Shown one piece after another: positions 20,461-30,452 of a stretch of 32,500 nucleotides of DNA. The translations under genes and the position numbers were made by a program. Origin of the DNA: Chromera velia. Taxonomy: Eukaryota; Sar; Chromeraceae. Where the stretch lies: positions 2,501 to 35,000 of the forward strand of contig JAHBMJ010000547.1 in assembly GCA_018398765.1 (NCBI GenBank). Direction: 5' to 3'. Within the stretch, counting starts at the first letter, position 1. Each line of letters opens with the position of its first letter. The notes under the pieces were generated by a model. That model searched no databases and was not told where the DNA came from. It was given only the letters and a program-made list of their open reading frames with translations.

Positions 20461-22495
20461 CTATGTGTACGTGTGTCTATGAGTGTGTGTGTGTGTGTGT
20501 GCGCGTGTGTGTGTGTATGTGTGTGTGTGTGTGCACGGTGCGTTCGTAGATATCTATGTCTGTCTGCCCCGCTGTTTGCCTTCCGGCCTGTCTATCTGTC
20601 TGTCTGTCCTGCAGCGTCTGGCAGATGCTCTGGCCGGACTTGAGTGGGCGGATCCGGTCCTTCTTCCGGAAGTTTTGAAGAGAGCTTCTGAACTTTGTGA
20701 GGAAGAAGAAGACAGATTTCCTCCAGCAGTCAGTTTCCATTCGTGCCTATCGATTCTTTCCGTATCCTCTCGATGCTTTCTATCCTTTTTTTTTAGTGTT
20801 TTCTGCTTCTCCTCGCTTGCTTGCTTCCTTGCTGCTTCCTTCTTCCCTCCCCCCTGCATTTTCTCCTTCTAGACCTCCTTTTTTCTTTTTTTCCTTCCTT
20901 CCCTTTCTTTTCCTGCGCTCTTTCTCTCTCTCTCTCCCCCTCAGGCGTGCTTGCTTCTTTTTGCAATTGCCTGCTTGCCATGGTGCAGAAGTTGGCCACT
21001 CTCTTGGGGGCAGTGGCGAGACTGCAGTGGCGAGAGGGGCTGCAGGGGCTTGCATTGGTTGGTTGGGGGGGCCGTTGGTCGTTCAAGTGGGTACTCGTCG
21101 TTGGTTGCCTAATCTGTTCTTTGTTGCAATTTGCTGCTTTCTTTTTGGATTCGACCAGAATGGGCGTGGATGCTTCTTTCTTTTTCCATTGACGCACGCA
21201 TGGGATCACACCATTCGAATTTGGGATCACACCATTCGAATTTGGGATCACACCGACGAATCCAATCTCTCTCTGTTCGTATTCAGGCCGTAATGGCTTT
21301 TGCCCCTCGTTCCGCCTCCATTTCTTTCGATAGACTGGTCTTTCGTCAATCCCCGAATATCCACATCAGTATTATTGAATGCAAGAAGCAACTCACTCCT
21401 CTATTGGTCCCCTCTGCCTGCGTTCCTGCCTGCCTGCGTGTATGTGTGTATGCATGTATGTATGTATGCGAAGGTCGAGTCTCTGTGCAAGTACATGGAG
21501 GCACACAACAGAGAAGCAGAAGCAGAGGAGGACGGGGAAGTGACGCACAACAACGACGGTTGGGTCCTCAGGGCTGTGGCCGCCCTTGCCCGTCTCGGCC
21601 TAGTCTCCTCGTACTCCTCCTCCATCTCCTCCTCCTCCTCCTCGACACCTGGTGCGACCCCAGCCGTCTGCATGGGGGCATTTGGGGATGCCGTCTCCTC
21701 CTCAAGCAGGCGGCGTGATGGTGATGGTGGTGATCCGAGAGAAAGCTGTTCTGTCACCGTGAGGGTTAGATTCCCCCATTCCGCGCGTGCGGTGTCGACA
21801 CTTTGTGAAGCCCTCCCGTACATGGATGCATCGGGTGCGCCTGCAGGGATTTGTCAAGGCAATGACAAATCATGCAACGGGTCTAAGAGACTGCGCAGTG
21901 TGACAGTGGAGGTCTGCAAGGGGAACGAAAAAGAGGCCGCAGCGTTGAGAGACGCGTCGGGTTTGTCTGCCGTCTCCATCGGTATCAGACTGATGAGGTG
22001 CGCTGGCCGTCTGGCCCTCAGTGACGAGACAGTGCATGCTGATGGGGCACTGAGGTATGGGGGGAGTGAGTTGAACGGAAGATTAGTGCTCACTGCGGCT
22101 CGATTCTTCCATTTGTGTGGCAACTGTGGGCCCTCATCTTCCACAGAGCAGCCTGAGAGAGATGGGTGTTTGAATGACGGCTTTGAAGAAGAAGGCAAAA
22201 GCTATTCGCCGTTTTTGAAGGGTCTGGACACCGGGGCTTTACGGCTTCTTGAAAAATTGACAAGCTCGGCATCAGAAGCGAACGGATTTGTTCTCAGAGA
22301 AGGGGAAGAGGACGGCTTAGTGCAGACAGGGAAAGAAGGAGAAAGAGAAGCGCGGCAGAAGGGAAGAGTTGCTTCTGGAGAATTGCGGGCCAAAAGCATT
22401 TTGCGGGTGAGAAGAACTGATCTCTGGTGTGTGTGTGTGGGTGGGTGTGGATGTGTATCTGCGCGCGCGCGCGCGCGTGTGTGTGTGCATGTCTG

Positions 22496-22527
<32 letters not shown>

Positions 22528-22560
22528 CATGTCTGTGTGTGCGTGTGTTTGTGGGTGTGG

Positions 22561-22603
<43 letters not shown>

Positions 22604-23663
22604 TGTGCATGCAACGGCCTGCTGGTCTTATTCTTCTCTAGCAGCTGCACCTTTTTTTTGTGTCGGTGGGAGGCATCTGGTTCGTTCTGAGGGCAGGCAG
22701 CTTTTTTTGGGCACAGAAAGTCAACTGAAGATTGTGGCGCGCATTTTTTTTACACACTGGATGATGTCCTGACTTTTTTTCTTTCCGCTCACTTTGTTTC
22801 CTTCTTTTTTTGTACATTTTCGATTGGTTGGCTCCCTTTTATGGCATCTCAGTGTCACGCCTTCCCACCCTTCGTGTTTTGCATTCGTCTGTCAGTCTCT
22901 TAATTGGAAAGACGCACCCACTTACCCATTGTTCCGACCAATGGTATTGTGCATCCTGTTTTCCTCCCCTCCTCATTCCCCCCCCCCCTCCCCCCTCTCT
23001 CTCTGTCTCTCTCTGTGTCCCTGCGTGCCTGCGTTCATGCAGAATGATGTCTTTTCGACCCTCCATTCACTGGGCGTCTTTCAACGGAGAACGAAGAAAG
23101 CCCTCGAACGGGACTCCGGAAACACAACGGAGATGGGCAAAAGTTTCGATGGTGAAGGATTCGGTGGGATTCAACAGAGCACGGCAGGGACAGGGATGAG
23201 GAGTAGACTAGGTCTCGGTGTGCAGGCTGTCTCCTCTTTATTGGCTCCATTTGCGGAGGTATCCCTTTCTTCGCTCCGACCCGACGCTGTACTCTCCCCC
23301 GCCAGCGTTCAGAATTTGGAGGAAACTTCTTTTTCTTCTTGTTCTCATCCCCTGCAAGAACAAAAAAAGATCTCCGTGTGTGGTGATGGATCCCCTGGCG
23401 GCCTTTTCACTATACCCACAGATGACTTTTCCGTTTGCTCAGAAGGCCTCGGAAAAGGTGGTGAGGACGGGTCAGACGGACAGGAAGGAATTTTGGGGGG
23501 TCACAAGCCATCGTTTGCATCTCTGCCGGAGTCTGTGCCTGCGTCTCAAGCGGACCAATGCACAGAGACGCCACTTCCTAAGCCCGTCCCTCCGGGTTTT
23601 TCTTCGCGAGTGGAGTTGTCCTTTCACTTTCTTGATCGGCCTTCGAGTCCCTCTCAGTCCTGA
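16790..23663 (+). CDS. Gene C: large heptatricopeptide-repeat (HPR) protein
   Basis: Proposed exons: 16790-18905, 19470-20284, 20615-20728, 20989-21057, 21474-22406 and 23043-23663 (TGA). All phases agree, giving about 1555 residues. Exon 1 carries a row of 35-37-residue helical-pair repeats, such as LTKLLSSFARADFRHRPF, LATISNSLARLDFESRAL, ISTVANAFARQGIRHEFL and IATISNAWAKLRINDPP, which is the HPR pattern of apicomplexan organellar RNA-binding proteins. The exon 1/2 splice rebuilds a repeat, LSPEDTISLLDALTR, and the 69-nt exon 4 encodes LATLLGAVARLQWREGL. Between repeats lie long charged or Gly/Ser-rich inserts. I see no RAP domain at the C terminus and no clear targeting peptide at 16790; an acceptor-like site just upstream suggests a missing 5' exon. 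Organellar RNA binding is inferred from the repeat class. Confidence 0.8.
18981..19169 (+). repeat. 53-bp direct repeat in intron 1 of gene C
   Basis: Positions 18981-19033 and 19117-19169 match over 53 bp with one mismatch (18996 G versus 19132 T). Each copy starts with AAGTAAGT and ends in GAGAGACGA. The 83 bp between them contain further GTAAGTAAG strings. Both copies begin with a perfect 5' splice-site consensus, yet the inferred exon 1 donor is upstream at 18905. Confidence 0.9.
19433..19466 (+). repeat. (GT)n tract before gene C exon 2 acceptor
   Basis: An almost perfect GT tract ends in GTGCAG|AC at 19469; the acceptor of exon 2 is embedded in the microsatellite. Confidence 0.9.
20396..20533 (+). 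repeat. (CT)n-(GT)n compound microsatellite in gene C intron 2
   Basis: A CT tract (20396-20428) is followed by GT-rich DNA to 20533 and then TCTGTCTGTC up to the acceptor CCTGCAG|CG at 20614. Confidence 0.9.
22430..22613 (+). repeat. (GT)n tract with GC-alternating core in gene C intron 5
   Basis: A GT-rich tract of about 180 bp begins 24 bp after the exon 5 donor CGG|GTGAG. It includes a (CG)n run, GCGCGCGCGCGCGCG, at about 22461-22476. Alternating purine-pyrimidine over this length is Z-DNA-prone. Confidence 0.9.
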
Positions 23664-24346
23664 CCATTCGTGGTCGTCCTCGCTCATCTAAAAGACGTAC
23701 GTGAATGGGGATTGAAGCTGTTATAGACAATTCCTAGGTGTATTTAGGTGGTTAGGTAATGGGAGACTTTCTGAATACGGGTATTTGTGATGTATTGACA
23801 CCAGCTAGGGCACGTGCCACCTGTCTGCCATTATACAAATTTTCCGAGGGCCGAGTCCTGTGCATACTAACTTTGATAAACTCAAAACATAAATGAAAGA
23901 CATCAACAAATTAATTATTAAATATATTTAATTAACATCAAAAGATCATAAAATTATTTAAAGCTAGTGTGACTGGTTCTGCTTAAGTGATTGTGTATAA
24001 CCAGCATTCTGTATACTAAGTTTTATCTCAGATTTTTTTTAGAAAATAAGTTTTTTAGTATATTAGTGATTAGTGATTTAACTGGTGCCCTAGGTAGAGC
24101 ACTGTCGCCGTTCTACCAGAAGTCGCCGTTCTATACGGACGATCAAAGGGGTCCCAATTCAAATGCGTAATATACAAAATAGTCAATCATTTTATTTCTG
24201 TCACGCTTTCCATCATAGTTTTGTGACTGTCGTCACTCAAAATGGTTCAAAGACTCACTGGCAGCATGCAATTCTGGCAGCAGCTATAGTACCAGCACTG
24301 TTTCCATCTCTTACCCCAGCTTACCCCAGCTAGCCACAATCTGACG
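23664..24346. other. AT-rich intergenic DNA with tRNA-like segment (24083-24168)
   Basis: This is the 3' flank of gene C, strongly AT-rich from about 23870 to 24080, without a gene. At 24083-24168 GGTAGAGCACTGTC resembles the A-box/D-arm of a tRNA, and GGGGTCCCAATTCAAATGC about 50 bp later is a poor B-box/T-arm analogue. The two GTCGCCGTTCTA strings (24104-24115 and 24122-24133) form a short direct repeat between them. A clean acceptor stem is missing, so this is at best a tRNA pseudogene or a tRNA-derived SINE fragment. Confidence 0.35.
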
Positions 24347-24748
24347 ATGGGAAGTCTGATCAAAAGGCCCTCGATCGCTACGCAGATTCGAAGCACTTCA
24401 CGTACGGTAAATCAAGATGGAGATTTGATCAAAAAACTCACAAGAATCAGTACCATGCAGCTCCTTCCCCAACGACGACTCGATCGATCGATAAAACATG
24501 CATGCAGCCAAGACAGATTGCAAGCACTATTACTACGGGAAATGGTAAAAGAGAGAATCAAACACGAAATTAAAGAGAAAAAGAGAATTGCATACAAGAA
24601 CGACGCACGCGACTTGGAACTTAGAGAGTCAAAGTACAGAGAAACTCGAAAGAGTCAGCCTGGTATGTCTAGCAGCCCGCTCAGCTGCCTGGTCGAAAGG
24701 ACGCTCACGTGTAAGTCGAAAGGAAAGAAGAAAGGCGCGAAAGTCTAG
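24347..24748 (+). CDS. Small basic ORF, unknown
   Basis: An ATG-initiated frame of 133 residues ends in TAG. It is rich in Lys and Arg, with one stretch of helix-forming charged residues (MVKERIKHEIKEKKRIAYK) and no recognisable domain. A donor-like CTG|GTATGT at about 24662 could end a coding exon there. It is not low-complexity in the way the repeat-derived frames around it are, but I recognise no family and it may be chance. Confidence 0.25.
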   Translation: MGSLIKRPSIATQIRSTSRTVNQDGDLIKKLTRISTMQLLPQRRLDRSIKHACSQDRLQALLLREMVKERIKHEIKEKKRIAYKNDARDLELRESKYRETRKSQPGMSSSPLSCLVERTLTCKSKGKKKGAKV

Positions 24749-25032
24749 ACGAAAGCAGGGGGAAGGAGAATGAGCCTCTAGGGTTCAAAAAGCGTTGCGG
24801 CCTTTTGATCTTCTGGAAGCCTGCCTGTGTGGTTCTTCCCTCACCTTCCAAGCAAACAGACGTCCAGGAGGGACGCAACACATGAGAGGCGACAAAGGCA
24901 TGAGAAAGAGGAACGAAGGCCTTACTTCCATGCAGGCAGGCAGACAGGCGGGCGGGAAGGGACACTCGTGGACGGAAGGCCTTGAAGAGCGACAACGGGT
25001 CAGACGGACGGCCAGAGAGTACAAACGAATAA
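24749..25032. other. Spacer before the purine satellite
   Basis: Nothing recognisable. A short GGCA tandem (about 24933-24955) occurs just before the satellite. Confidence 0.4.
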
Positions 25033-25083
25033 ATGACGAAGGAAGGAAGGAAGAAAAGAAGGAAGAAAGGAAGAAAGAAAGAA

Positions 25084-25115
<32 letters not shown>

Positions 25116-25260
25116 GACAAAGAAAGAAACAAAGTCAGAAAGAAAGAAAGAAAAGAGAGAAAGAAAGAAAGAAAGAAAAGAAAAGAAAAGAAAGAAAGAA
25201 AGAAAGAAAGAGACAAAGAAAGAAACAAAGTCAGAAAGAAAGAAAGAAAGAAAGAAAGAA

Positions 25261-25292
<32 letters not shown>

Positions 25293-25610
25293 AACAAAAA
25301 AGGGAAAGAAAGAAAGAAAGAAAGAAAGAAAGAAAAGAAAGAGACAAAGAAAGAAACAAAGTCAGAAAGAAAGAAAAGAAAGAAAGAAAGAAAGAAAGAA
25401 AGAAAAGAAAGAAAGAAAGAAAGAGACAAAGAAAGAAACAAAGTCAGAAAGAAAGAAAGAAAGAAAGAGAGAAAGAAAAGAAAAGAAAGAAAGAAAGAAA
25501 GAAAGAAAGAAAAAAAAAAAGAAAGAAAGAAAGAAAGAGACAAAGAAAGAAACAAAGTCAGAAAGAAAGAAAAGAAAGAAAGAAAGAAAGAAAAGAGCAA
25601 AAAAAAAAAG
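25033..25610. repeat. Purine-strand (GAAA)n satellite with a recurring 23-bp marker
   Basis: The plus strand is almost pure purine for about 580 bp, mostly GAAA with GAAAA variants. The only regular interruption is a 23-bp string beginning GACAAAGAAAG and ending AAAGTCAG. It occurs five times, at 25116, 25212, 25343, 25425 and 25539, so a higher-order unit of roughly 80-130 bp has been duplicated. Open frames of about 280-290 codons across it are artefacts. Confidence 0.92.
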
Positions 25611-25999
25611 AGATGGACAAGCCACTGTTTCTAAAAGCAGGAAGACGAAGAGAAAGAAAATCATCCCCTGCTTTCTTCCAAGACAGCCTCGAGTGATCAC
25701 TTTATTCATTTTAATGATTTCGATTAATTGTCTGGAAGGAAGCAAGGAACAAACTCATGCTGCACGAAATCACATGATGATGGTGGAGGACCGACCACAC
25801 AAAAATCACGTGGAAAAATGCATGGCTGCATACCACTGCAGCACCCTTTCTTTTCTTCCCTCGTACGTCTTTTCTGTTGCTAGCTGCATGGTTCTCTCCT
25901 ATCCCTAGGATCGCTAAGATAGATCAAGAGAAGGAGAGAAGTACTTCGCCACCTTTACCAACCGAAACGCGCCAATTCGAAAAAAAAGACGGCAAAAAC

Positions 26000-26030
<31 letters not shown>

Positions 26031-26133
26031 ATAGAGAGTAAGGCTTGCATAGTCTCAAGTGGTTTTGACGCTCCAGAGTCTCTTTGCGGCTTCCGGGCTA
26101 CCCTAGCGCGAATGATGAAAAATAAATGAATGC

Positions 26134-26175
<42 letters not shown>

Positions 26176-26524
26176 CGCAGAGTGGCTCGCAAGGCTGACG
26201 GAGGCTTCTTTCAACGATCCATCATGGGACGGAGGCAAAGAAAGAAAGCCCCTGCACCCAGAATTAAATGAAAGCATGCGACGTCGATCCACCTAGCTGT
26301 CCAGAATCAATTAACCTCTGCCTTTCCCTCCCTTACACCTTCTTGCGCCCCCACGGCATCAAAAAAGCCGGCCGTCGCAACAAGACAAATAAAGAAGAGA
26401 GAGCGAGACGAGCTGAGTTCGTCTAAGAGAGAGAGCGAGATACTGAATCAGCGCATCCAACACCCACGGCTCCCTTCTTCGTTTCTCTGCATGTGGGGTG
26501 CAACAAATTAGTAGCTGACGAGCG

Positions 26525-26563
<39 letters not shown>

Positions 26564-26869
26564 CAACGCAGACAGGCGAACACATCAAAGGGGGGCGGGC
26601 AAGCGCAACCGATAAAATCTGAAAAGGCAAGACGTTCTCCCTCACATGCAGCAGCCAAAATACATAGGGGCAGAGCGACATGCAGACAGAACAGCAGGCC
26701 GACACACGGACAGACAGACAGGCAGGCTGGCAGACAAGACAAAACAAAAGGGAGACAAGATAAAAAGGAATTTGACAAACGGAAAGAAAAGTCATGCAGA
26801 GGCAGAAATGGCGCGTGATAGTCTCTCTCAACAGACGCATAGTCTCTCTCTCAGCCCTACAACCCAACC
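25611..26869. other. Spacer with (GGCA)n and (GA)n tracts, 3' flank of gene D
   Basis: (GGCA)n lies at 26001-26030 and (GA)n at about 26137-26175 and 26527-26562. Between them I find no domain or splice-consistent exon. Gene D ends at 26870 on the minus strand, so 26500-26869 could hold its 3' UTR or a further exon. Confidence 0.5.
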
Positions 26870-27162
26870 CTACCACCCCCCAGGTGCGTTCATTCTGGCC
26901 ACTCTCAGTCGATTCTCCTGGTACGCTTTAAAGCCCTGCGAACCCACCAGGCCTGCGAACCTGCCCAGTTCCTCCGAGGCAACCTCAACGCTTATCGGCA
27001 CTGACAGAGGACCAGCAGGGGGCGCCCCCCCCCCCCCNCCCCCCCTGCCTCCTGTGGAGGAACACGGAGACGGCAGCCATGCAGCCCCAAGATTGCTTGG
27101 AGGGCCTCGTGGGCAGAAGAGAAGAACACAGCACTGCAAGCGGAAGGCAGAGAGGAAGGGAA

Positions 27163-27216
<54 letters not shown>

Positions 27217-28116
27217 GACAAGGGCAAAGATAGATAGACAGAAAGAAAGAAAGAAAGAATGAACGAATGAAAGAACAAGAGAGAGACACGCATCCATCCA
27301 TCCATCAACCAAGAGGAGTACCCGCAGCATCTCCACCAAGAGAAGATTCCCATGCACACATACGCGAAAAAAGACATCGTGCAGGCAATCCAAAAAACCC
27401 TCCAGAGGAGAGGACAGGAGAAGAGGGGGAAAGACAGACATAGATCCACCCCACGTCTCTTCTCCTCTCCTCTCTTCCCCTCCAAGCCTCACAGACCGAT
27501 GCCTCATGGGAAAACCGCGACATCCCATTTCATGTATGCATGATGTTGATTCAGAAGAGAGAAGAGTGAAGAGAGAGAACTCTCAAATGAAATACTTGCA
27601 GTCTGATTGACACCAGAAAGCACAAGCGAGTGTGATCGGAAAGAGAGACCAGAAAGAGAGAGCACAGGATAACGCAAGACGATCGAATGAAGAGATAAAC
27701 CCTCGATCAACGCTTCGTCACTCAATCACTCAGTCAGTCACTCACCTAGATTTACTGGAGGCCCCTTGGAGAAGAGGGAGCATCTCAACTCCCAACAGAC
27801 TCTCCCCGTAGGGCCGAAACAGGTTCCACAGCTCCGCCTCCTGACACCACCCTGGCAGCCCACTAACGACGAGGGTCACTCTGCAATCAAATTTAAAAAA
27901 GAGAAGGAAAAGGGCGCATGGGGCAGTGAATGAGTGAGTGAGTGACAAGGCAGATGTACAAGATAGAGCGAGCCAGAAAAGGAGAAAGAGAGCAGCAGGG
28001 ACACGAGATTCCCGCATAAGTTCAGTATCCACTCGTTAGTTCTCTCCCTCGGTCTCGTTAGTTCTGTGTACATACACGAAAAAAGAGAGGAGGAAGACGG
28101 AGGCAGGCAGGCAGCC

Positions 28117-28153
<37 letters not shown>

Positions 28154-29147
28154 TTTGCACGTTCCTCCAGCCATGCATGCATGAGTGAGTCTTCTTCAAA
28201 TCTGCATGAGAGACACACTGACCTCCCCTGAGGCGCCGAAGGCATCTGCAGACTCTCGGGCTGCTGCCCGTAGGAAGACGAAGGGGCGGCTGCCACTGGG
28301 GGGTTGCCGTACTGTGTCCGGCTCTGCTGCTGCTGCAGGGTTGCACCCGTGCCGTTGAAGCCTGAAGAACCTCCAAAGGGGTCACCCCCGAAGGCTCCGA
28401 ATGCCGATCCGGAACTGGTCCCGTTGGGGGGATGGTGTGGTTCTGGTGGCTGGTGGGAAGTCTGAGGGGGTAGGGGATCGGGAGGTTGAGGGCTGGAATA
28501 CCCATGAAGAGGAGAGGGAAAGAGATGGGCTGTGTGTGTTGACCGGGGCGGCGGGAAGGCTTCAGCCAGTGCCGCGGCGACTCCTGGTGTACCGTTGATT
28601 GGTTGGGGCATCCTCATCATCTGTGTGGAATGAGGAGAGTTGGAAGGATGATTGAGGGAATCGAAGCCCGGAGGCAAACTGCTGTCATTAATGACGATTC
28701 GTTGGAGAGTTGGCTGCGGCTGTTCTGGCTGGGGATGTGTGACAGCATTCATTTGGAGATCGTGGACGGTGAGAGGTTCCAGGTCAGGTTGTCCCTGCTC
28801 GTAGGGCGGGGGGAAATGGTTGGAGGCGTCAGGGGGGAAGGTGGGACTGCGTACAGGTCCCTGCAAAGAAGGAAGAGAGAGGAGGAGGCGTAGAGACTTT
28901 TTTTTCTGACTTTCCTTTTCCGTAAACACGCAGTTTTATCGTATGCTTTTCCTTCCTTGTGAAGTATATCTGTGCGTCGGTCATCCTTTGTGCTTCATTC
29001 TCGTCCACAATCATATTTCTGGTAAAGTGCGAGACCAACAGACAGGGTCCAGAAGACAGAAAGAAAGAAGACAAAGCGGGCCCGTTGAGAGGGACCTCGA
29101 TAGATCTTCAGTCGGGCGTGTGCGCGAGAGAAGTGCACAATGTGATC

Positions 29148-29221
<74 letters not shown>

Positions 29222-30452
29222 TGTGCGTGTGTGCCTCTGTGGGGTGTGTGGTCACACACACGAGACAGTTCTCCGCACTCGCGTCACTTAATCCTGTCTC
29301 GATCAGCATGTGCAGCCCCCAGGCCCCGATGGTTGGCCCGCCGTGTCCTCCCTTCTCTTCTCACTCTCTTACTTACCGTGTGCTGTTGTGTGTGCTGCTG
29401 CTGAAAGGAAAGGGCTTGGGAGGACTGCTGTATTGGGTTTGCAATCATGCCCAGGGAGTTTCCTTGAAGCATTCTACTTGCGGCAGCAGACGCAGAGGCA
29501 GAAGAGGCAGATGAAGACGCGAAGACTGCATTACCGCTCTGCACCCCCTGCACCATCTCCCTCCTCCCTGGATCAGACACAGCAGCACTAAACAGACTCC
29601 ACAAAACGTCCAAGAGGGAAGAAGAAGAAGAAGGGGCACCTTCTGCGGACGGAGAGGAGAGGAGGGCGGCGCATCTCTCCAGAGGAGCCACGGGGGCAAA
29701 CGCCGCTGCGTTCTGTTAGCGCACGCGCGTGACAGAGAGACAGACACACAGAGACACAAAGAGATGAAGGCAGGCACAGAGGAGATGAATGTTCAGGGAA
29801 GGGAAGGGAAACAAAGGGAAGAAAGGAAAAGAAAAAAAAAAGAACGCTGGAGAAAGACAGAAAAGGGTGGTCACACGAGGAAAATCATGAATCGGTGTAT
29901 GAGGTCGAAAGAAGGCATTGCACGGGGCCTTCTCTAAGTCTGTCAGTGAACATTTGAAGGCTTGCCTACACAAACGAATGAAGAACGATCTGGAAAGGGG
30001 CAAAGAGAGGGAGGGAGACGAACTGTTGTACAAACTCAGACCGCATGGAGACGAGACCCCCGTTGATGGAAACAAAAGAAGAAAGCAGCAGGGGGGCATC
30101 AAGAACGAATTGAAAAAGGAGAACCCCCAAGCAGAGATATATGCAACGCCACAGATGAACCCTCTATTTGAAGAGGCGTGCGTCAATCAATGCCCGACTT
30201 TTCACTCAGCCCCGCAGAATGAATCCGTCACTTTATGAGACGAGCTCCTGCACGACTCACCGAAGGGTGCTGGGTCTTGCAAGTGAAACACTCGAAAGTC
30301 GCCTGGTGTCCCGAGAACGCAGAGAAGATGCAGGTAGAGCAGAAGAGGTGTCCACAAGGAAGCAGTCTCGGTGCTGTGAGAAAGCTCCGACACCTCTGGC
30401 ATCGCACTCCGTCAACAACTGCATTCACAAATCCCTCCAGAGTCGCTTCCAT
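26870..30452 (-). CDS. Gene D: RING-finger plus RRM protein
   Basis: Minus-strand exons: 30452-30261, 29712-29377, 28860-28223, 27880-27746, 27399-27360 and 26983-26870 (TAG). All phases agree, giving about 484 residues. Exon 1 encodes a C3HC4 RING: CQRC, LPCGHLFCSTC, then CFTC, the fold of E3 ubiquitin ligases. Exons 2-3 are Ser/Ala/Gln- then Pro-rich and look disordered. Exons 4-6 form an RRM: VTLVVSGLPGWCQEAELWNL (RNP2 is LVVSGLP), then SFFAYVASEELGRFAGLVG across the exon 5/6 junction (RNP1-like), then ENRLRVARMN as the last strand. RING plus RRM recalls CNOT4, but that protein has a C4C4 RING next to the RRM, so orthology is not claimed. The 40-nt exon 5 is the least certain. First ATG at 30452; upstream in-frame codons lack ATG. 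Confidence 0.78.
27021..27046. other. Poly-C run with one ambiguous base
   Basis: A run of about 23 C is interrupted by n at 27038. It lies in the last intron of gene D, 40 bp upstream (in the sense of transcription) of exon 6. The N marks a homopolymer whose true length is unknown. Confidence 0.9.
27165..27217. repeat. (CA)n-(GA)n microsatellite in gene D intron 5
   Basis: CA to 27194, then GA to 27217; TG and TC in the transcript sense. Confidence 0.88.
28120..28150. repeat. (GA)n microsatellite in gene D intron 3
   Basis: A perfect GA tract on the plus strand, 70 bp beyond the exon 3 donor GAG|GTCAGT; CT in the transcript sense. Confidence 0.88.
29151..29233. repeat. (CT)n-(GT)n microsatellite in gene D intron 2
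   Basis: CT (29151-29204) then GT. Gene D is on the minus strand, so here the transcript carries AG/AC, against the trend of the other introns. Confidence 0.88.

Noticed and set aside
24795..25908. Two long Lys/Glu/Arg-rich open frames (+) and a Phe/Ser/Leu-rich one (-)
   Set aside because: Pure GAAA satellite has no stop codons in several frames; composition follows the repeat exactly and no domain is present.
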